Positions 58,331 to 64,000 of a stretch of 64,000 nt of DNA are shown piece after piece. The position numbers and the translations under genes are program-made. The stretch is from Typhlomys cinereus. Lineage: Eukaryota; Chordata; Mammalia; Rodentia; Platacanthomyidae. Under the pieces are notes generated by a model, which was not told the origin of the DNA, did no database searches, and was given only the letters and a program-made list of their open reading frames with translations. Position 1 is the stretch's first letter; every line of letters starts with the position of its first letter. The DNA is taken from NCBI GenBank assembly GCA_023101885.1, contig JALPQD010000411.1, positions 124,001 through 188,000 of the forward strand. The letters are read 5' to 3'.

Positions 58331-60100
58331 TAAAAAATAAAATTTAAAAAGTTGAACACAAAAAATGCATGCTTCTGTATTTTGTTTGAAACATAAAATG
58401 GATGTCTGTATTACAGCACACAAGTAACACATCAACTACATTAATTTTCAATACTTTTGAAAACATTAACATCAACAATAAGGTAGATTTCAACCCTGCA
58501 AAGAATGAAAATTTGGAATCATACTTGATAGGAAATTTATTATTTTTAACAAAGAAAGATAATAAGCACAAAATAAAATTAAGATTTCCCTTACACATTT
58601 CTGCAATGTTTTATAAAACTTGCAGTAATTCTGACCCTGAGTGTACCCTTTCCTGCACCTATAGTTTTTCAGAAGTGAAAACAATTATACATATGTACCT
58701 GAGTATGTGTGAAAGTACCCTAAAAAGTCACAATCTTTGGGACCCATTTCTGGTTACCGAGACACAAGGACTGGGGATTCTGAGCAGCAGGAAAATGCGA
58801 CCTTTGACTGTAGAGGGGACACGTGATGTCTGAGAAGATCACAGAACACATTGGGAGAATCTACAGCTGCTGGTGAGCAGGCCCCACGGCACCCACTGCT
58901 TCAGACTGTAGAAGGATCAGGTATATTATTATGTGAGTGAGATTATCCTAAAGTTGGCCACCAATATCTCAGGGAATAAGCTGGTGTCACTGGGGACCTG
59001 CTTTGGAAAATCCACACAGTCTCGTGCTACAGCCTAAACTACCTGGGAAATCACAATGTACCATCTTCTCTCACTTCCTCAGTGATGGGATTACATGCGT
59101 GTGCACCAGACCCAGGTTTTAGAAGGTGATATCTCTAGCTATAAAATATTTTCATTTTTTTAAATTAAAAGGCATTCTGTACTTCTGTTTTTAAAAAGCC
59201 ACAATGTTTATAAATGACTAAGTCACAATCAGAATTTAAGAAATGTAGCCCCAGACACTGTATTTATTCACTAACTTGTACTATTTCCTAGTTTTGAGAA
59301 AAAAGGGATTTTAAATTTGGGTCAAACATAATCAGATGATCAGATTGTCCTTCCTCAAAGCCGGTGTCACCTCTGCCATTCTTCAAGCTGGATGCCCAGT
59401 CTACTACTAAGATAGAGTTACAAAGTGTAACAGAACTAGAATAGATAAAGTAGTCCTTCAGTATTCTAAAGGAACCAAATGTGTCGGTGGCATTGGCCAG
59501 ACAGACTCAAGGTGACCACTCTGACTAATGTCTCAACTCTGTCCTCATGACCCTGAGTTGCTGTGACCAGAAAACTTTCTGGCCACCTGACTCTTCAAGT
59601 GTCTTCCTAGCTCTGTATGGACAGGGCCTTGGCAACTCCAACCCTGATGAACTGAGTTTGAATTCCGTCATTGTATTACTTTAACATACCAGTACCGATA
59701 TTCACAACTTATACAAGTACATCCTGAGTTGTTAACCAGTCTCCTCCTGCAGCTCATGAATGCATGGCACACGCAGACTCTGAAACAGGTCAAGGACCTG
59801 TCACCAGGACCACCTCTAACTGTGAACAACTCTCTGCTCTAACGAAGGACCGTATGCTTATCCTCAGGAACTTCATGTGGATTTCACAGAACACTGAAAC
59901 ACATACAAACACAAAACCCATAAAACACTATGTGTCGATATGTTTCAAAGCCTCTTGTACAACTTCATGAGACTTAGAGAACTTTGAAATTGTTAATTTT
60001 CAACAAGGACTATGTCATTGTCAGATACGTTTCTCGGTTTTGAAAGCAGACCCCAAAGCAACAACTGTGATGTAGACCCAGCATCCACACACGAGTTCAG
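58331..60100. other. Mostly unique DNA
   Basis: A 143-codon plus frame at 58402-58833 has no domain or family signal. 59070-59125 is a short antisense B1 piece ('gatgggattacatgcgtgtg'). 59330-59960 has LTR-like composition but no assignment. Confidence 0.4.
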
Positions 60101-60107
60101 GGCCATG

Positions 60108-60245
60108 CAAGCTGGCACATTCCTGTAATCCCAGCACTTCAGACACAAGGGCAGGAAGAGAAGGAGCACAAGGTCATCCTTAGCGACACAGTGAGGTTAT
60201 CGGGGACTACGTGAAACCCTGGCTCAAAATCAGAACAGAGCTAAA
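60108..60245 (+). mobile_element. B1 (7SL-derived) SINE
   Basis: 'tggcacattcctgtaatccc agcacttc', 'aggtcatccttagcgacaca' and 'ctacgtgaaaccctggctca' is clear B1 order, with some decay. Confidence 0.8.
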
Positions 60246-60597
60246 GGTCATGTTTATTATATTCAGTCTTTAACTCTAGAAAAGTTGGTCCATTCAATCA
60301 CCTGAGTCATGAGTAGTTGATACTTCAGGATGATGCTATCCAGGAAGACGTTGGTCAAAGAATACCAAAAGACCAAATATACTTGAAAGCTCCTCATGCA
60401 ATATGGTGATAGCAGTTGATTATGGCATATTGTATTCTTGACAAACATCAATGTATTCTCATCACAAAAAGGATAAATGTGTGAGACACTACATATTTAA
60501 ATCAGCTTAATTTGATAATTTCACCATTTATATGTACTAAAATATAAATTTTATTAATGCAAGTAATTACATGTATCAACAGAAAAAGAAGTAATTT
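60246..60597. other. Unique AT-rich DNA
   Basis: Nothing recognised. Confidence 0.4.
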
Positions 60598-60875
60598 GGG
60601 AGCTAGAGAGACAGCTCAGGAGTTAAGACTTTGTCTCACATGCAGAAGGTCCTGAGTTCCCAAGTAAAAATGCTGGGCTGAAAAGGGCAGTGGCTTGCAC
60701 TTCCATGCCCTGGACATGGGTGGAGCTTAGGAAATCCCAGAGGGAAGCAAAAAGGAGGTAGAAGCAATCCAGCATGATTCCCCAAGTCATCCTTGGTCCT
60801 CTACAGGGACACGGAGTGTTCTCTTACACAAACACTCACAGACACACAAATATTCAAAATAAATAGTTTTTTAAA
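60598..60875 (+). mobile_element. Older copy of the main SINE family
   Basis: Head 'gagctagagagacagctcag', then 'atgcagaaggtcctgagttc', the body 'aaaaggaggtagaagcaatc' and 'cttggtcctctacagggaca', then a short CA-rich and A-rich tail. Confidence 0.8.
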
Positions 60876-61004
60876 GTAATTTGGATATTTTTGAAAAACA
60901 AATAAGTAAACAAATAGTTTAACAAATAGTTAAAATTACTAGGAAGATGTACCTAAAAAAAAAAAACCAGTCAATCAACATTGTAATTACTTAAGGTAGA
61001 ATTG

Positions 61005-62456
61005 TCAACTTGACAAGATGTAGAATCACCTAGGAGATCAGTCTCTGGACACAACTGAGCGCCATTATTCAAATCAAGGTTAACCTCTGAGAATATCTGT
61101 AGAGGATTATCTGGACCTGGGCATTGAAGTGGGACGATTCACCAGATGTAGGTGGCATGAATCATGGACTGGACTATTGAACTGCATAAAAGTGAAAAGT
61201 GAGCTAAACGTGCAGCGCTCATCAGCCTCTGCCTCCTGACTGTGGACACCATGTGACCATTGCTTCGAGGCCCTGCAGGCTTGTCTTCCTCACCATGACA
61301 AAATGACACCCTTGAACCATGAGGCGGAACAAACACTTTCTCTCTTGCTGTTTTTGCCAGGGTGTTTTTTTTTAACATTTTTTTATTATCTCCGCTCATA
61401 CAAACTTAATAGGTACACCAGTTCCCTCCCTCCCTCTTCCTCCCCCCACCCCTCTGCTCACCCTCCCCTCACCCCTCCCTCCCCACCCCCCAGTGCCTCC
61501 CCTCCCCCAATCCCCAGAGAATCCTTTAATGTGCATGCCAAACTCTCCTCTGAGTCCTCCTCTCCGATGACGTACAAGGACCCGGTGGCATTTCCCTGAA
61601 CCCTTTCCTTTGTTCCCCTTAGGCATAGGAACACTATTTTGGCTGTCAATCCCTTGCCTCCAAGGATCTTGGTGCTTTTAGCAAATGCTAGACTTTGTGG
61701 GGTCAATAGTGTGTTGGACATTGTGCAGGGCATGCAAAGTCCTATTATGATTGCTTCGGCCTTAACTTGTGTGGAGTATCTTGCATATCATTGCTCCTCC
61801 CATCCTTGTGCTCTTACACTCTTACTGCCCCCTCTTTCGCAAATTTCCCTGAGTTCAGGATGGGGAGAGATTAGGCTGGCCTAGTTCTAGGTGGTTGATA
61901 TAGAATCTCTGAAGTTCTGGATTACGGTTTGTTGATTTTCTTTTGCGGTTTTGGGGCTCCTGCAATGCCCTTCACTCCATCCTGATGGGTATTGGATGTC
62001 ACCCCCTGGCCAGAGATAAAAAGCTGTTAAGCTAGAGTCTTGTTATAAGAGTATATTCAAAGGTAGATGTAATAAAAGTAGAAAACCATAGCGAGGGAGG
62101 GGTCAATCACCCTTTTGCAAAATGGTTACTTATTATCTGCCAGACTATATGCCCTCCCTAATAGGTGGCTCCTAGTACCAAACCCACCCAGCCCACCTAG
62201 AGACACTCGACGATAAATCTCTATAATACTGTAATTGCAAGGATTATGAACAGGAGGGATGGGGTAGGAGGGCCACACCAGAAACATGGAGAGAGGGGAC
62301 CATGTTACAGCAGAGAAAATAGGCCTTCATCAAGGACTGTAAGTAAGTAATGAGACATCTGGTTAAGTTCACAGACTTTTCGTTCCTGATCATTTACAAC
62401 TGAGGGGGTGTGATCTCGTCAGGGTGTTTTATCACAAGGGCAGGACAATAAACTAA
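61005..62456 (+). mobile_element. URR1-like element split by a LINE-1
   Basis: 61005-61368 follows the common rodent repeat beginning 'attgtcaacttgacaagatg tagaatcacc' and ending 'aacaaacactttctctcttg'. The last bases resume at 62420 ('cagggtgttttatcacaagg'). I associate this text with the rodent URR1/hAT-type non-autonomous DNA repeat, but the class is from memory only. Confidence 0.6.
61369..62419 (-). mobile_element. Twin-primed (5'-inverted) LINE-1 insertion
   Basis: The minus-strand part (61369 to about 62155) is a subfamily 1 LINE-1 3' UTR with a T-rich end and C-rich tract. At about 62151-62158 the orientation flips. The next 260 bases are plus-strand LINE-1 sequence, from 'taataggtggctcctagtac' to 'gagggggtgtgatctcgtc', which would lie immediately upstream in an uninterrupted element. 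The 11-base duplication cagggtgtttt flanks the insert (61358-61368 and 62420-62430). Confidence 0.88.
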
Positions 62457-63232
62457 GGCACTACTTTAACTATAAATGCACTAAGAAATTTGCAAACAGG
62501 GATAATGAAACAAGAACAAAAGCAAGAAATTTTGGAAAAACAAGTCCAAATTCAATTTTGTTTTAGTCATTTTCTGGTTCTAAGACCCCAGGTAAAACAC
62601 TTCATCATTTTGAATAATTTAAAATAAATTAAATTAAATAATTTAACACACACAGGATGTTGTGGAAAAGGGAGGGAAATCAACTCGATGAGAGAACAGG
62701 TAGGGGTAATTAGTGATCTAAAAAACACATATATTCACTGTAATATAATTAGAGAAATAATAATGACAATTTAAATAATAATTTTTGATTTAAAATAATT
62801 TTAAAATGAGGATAATAGTATCAACACTAACAATTTTCTTTGAGAATGAAATCTATGGAGAGTGTGCAAGTTTATATGTGAGTGCATGCATTTATGTTCA
62901 TATGTGATATGCGTAAATGTGCATGTGAGTGAATGTATATGTGTATGTATCTTTTGTAGACAATGTGGAAACTTCTTCCATGTCTGCAGTCTAATTGAGG
63001 TTCTCTGAGAGAGTTGGGGTTCAAGAGCCAGGACTGGAACAGTGCTTCTGCTTCCTGGTGTATACTTTTCCATGTCTGCTAGCACTTCCTACCTAACAGT
63101 GGCACTTGTTTTAGCTCTGCTAGACTTTATAACTTGAGAAATTAGATTAGTACAAAATTTTCCTACCCTCCATTTCACTACACATTATATCTTGATAGTA
63201 TTTTTGGCATCCAAAAGTTATTCAGTGGGCAT
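62457..63232. other. AT-rich unique DNA
   Basis: Nothing recognised. A minus-strand 94-codon frame (62801-63085) has no domain. Confidence 0.4.
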
Positions 63233-63626
63233 TGTCACAGTTAGGCACAGGTGTCAATCTGACAGTTGAGGGTTTGAGCTCTGGGCACATTTGTAGAGAA
63301 TTAAGGGTTAAACTAAGCCTAGGGCAAACCTGCAGGAGATTGTCTAGCTGATGGGAAAGGCCCAGACCATGGATTAGGCCCTGGAATAAAATACAGAGAG
63401 CTGATTGAGAAAGTTGGCATCTTTGTGTCTACTTGGCCAAACATGCTGGTTTGGCAAGTAAAGATCGTCCCTCTCTCAGCCATCATGTAGTGATGGTGTG
63501 GACAGTTCCCTCAGCCCTAGGTCGGTGTGTGCTTTCCTATCAAGCTGAACAAACTATAACCAGACTATCAGTAAGAAAATAAACACTTTGTTTATAGCAA
63601 CCATATAGGCAAACTGCTACAGAACT

Positions 63627-63645
63627 TGGTACCCAGGAAGTGGGG
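63627..63645 (+). other. Leu-tRNA-type primer-binding site
   Basis: tggtacccaggaagtgggg lies six bases inside the LTR. It differs from the complement of a leucine tRNA 3' end (tggtaccaggagtgggg) by two single-base insertions. Leu priming is the feature that names the ERV-L group. Confidence 0.7.
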
Positions 63646-63785
63646 TGTTGCTGATAGTCTGTCTGACTACATGGATTTTTTGACTTGGAACAGTTTTGCT
63701 AAACAAAGTTTGAAATGTTTGAAGATTTTGACATTGTGAATTACAAATACCATTCTGCAGAGTTTAATGCACCATTTGGAAAATA

Positions 63786-63977
63786 ATGATGCTGAGAGTT
63801 ATTAATTTGGGCCCAGTTTGTGATGAGGGGAACAAGTACTTTGGTGAAGTTGAATTTAAAGACGATAGACTGGTTTGCTTGACAGAGGAGAGCCGTGTTG
63901 GTGGCTGTGAAGCTCTGGATATGGAAAGGGCAGGCAGCAGAACAGCTGTCGTTGTTGGAAAAAATGAGCATCAATGA
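63786..63977 (+). pseudogene. MaLR internal reading-frame remnant
   Basis: A 63-codon frame that parallels the minus-strand frame at 36554-36769, sharing Cys-Asp-Glu-Gly-Asn-Lys, Leu-Val-Cys-Leu, Glu-Glu-Ser, Glu-Ala-Leu and Ala-Gly-Ser-Arg. It shifts frame and stops near the end relative to that copy. Likely remnant of an ancestral internal ORF, with no expected function. Confidence 0.5.
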
Positions 63978-64000
63978 AGGAAAACCTGGCGTTGGGATGA

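Larger units (their letters stand above)
63233..64000 (+). mobile_element. ERVL-MaLR-type element, 5' part (continues beyond window)
   Basis: The LTR (63233-63621, about 389 bases) begins tgtcacagttaggcac and ends ctgctaca. It is followed by a primer-binding region and at least 380 bases of internal sequence, up to the window edge. Same family as 35140-37340 and the solo LTRs at 8016 and 19623. Confidence 0.82.

Overview
This is a window of mammalian nuclear DNA, almost certainly from a rodent. I find no intact protein-coding gene and no convincing host exon. Four observations point to a rodent: (i) dozens of dispersed repeats, including old mammalian MIR and LINE-2 pieces; (ii) 7SL-derived B1-type and tRNA-B1 (B4-like) SINE pieces; (iii) an abundant tRNA-headed SINE whose first ~70 bases read like the rodent B2 head, but whose body is not B2; (iv) LINE-1 elements with long G-rich 3' UTRs and ERVL-MaLR-type LTRs. 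The non-B2 body argues against mouse or rat. A dipodoid or another mouse-related lineage is possible, but the species is not determined.

Layout: 1-1 kb AT-rich DNA, then a young SINE. 1.3-1.8 kb an older unclassified repeat. 3.5-5.4 kb a LINE-1 tail, a SINE carrying a foreign inverted insert, and a ~470 bp purine tract. 6.5-9.1 kb a cluster of SINEs, a LINE-1 3' UTR piece, a solo LTR and CT/TG microsatellites. 10-12.4 kb a repeat with a 21-bp tandem array, a LINE-2 fossil and a SINE. 14.1-15.3 kb a LINE-1 tail. 15.3-19.4 kb mostly unique. 19.5-20.1 kb a composite duplication beside a solo LTR. 21.6-28.8 kb a near full-length but decayed LINE-1: monomeric GC-rich 5' UTR, ORF1, ORF2, 3' UTR. 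28.8-35.1 kb mostly unique. 35.1-37.3 kb a two-LTR MaLR-type element on the minus strand with a LINE-1 fragment inside. 37.5-38.1 kb a LINE-1 tail. 38-54 kb unique sequence with MIRs and SINEs. 54.2 kb a U6 pseudogene. 54.7-58.3 kb a LINE-1 interrupted by a younger LINE-1. 61.0-62.5 kb a URR1-like element split by a twin-primed LINE-1. 63.2 kb to the end an LTR, its primer-binding site and the start of its internal region.

The window is a record of insertion events rather than a set of cooperating genes. LINE-1 machinery explains the SINEs, the U6 pseudogene and the LINE-1 tails, several of which have readable target-site duplications. The least ordinary signals are two local rearrangements that look like template switching: an inverted copy placed inside a SINE, and a chimeric 106-bp patch made from two segments found 1.2 and 2.2 kb downstream. 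I saw no CRISPR array, operon, prokaryotic feature or new defence or metabolic system. Repeat family names come from recognition of sequence, without a database search.
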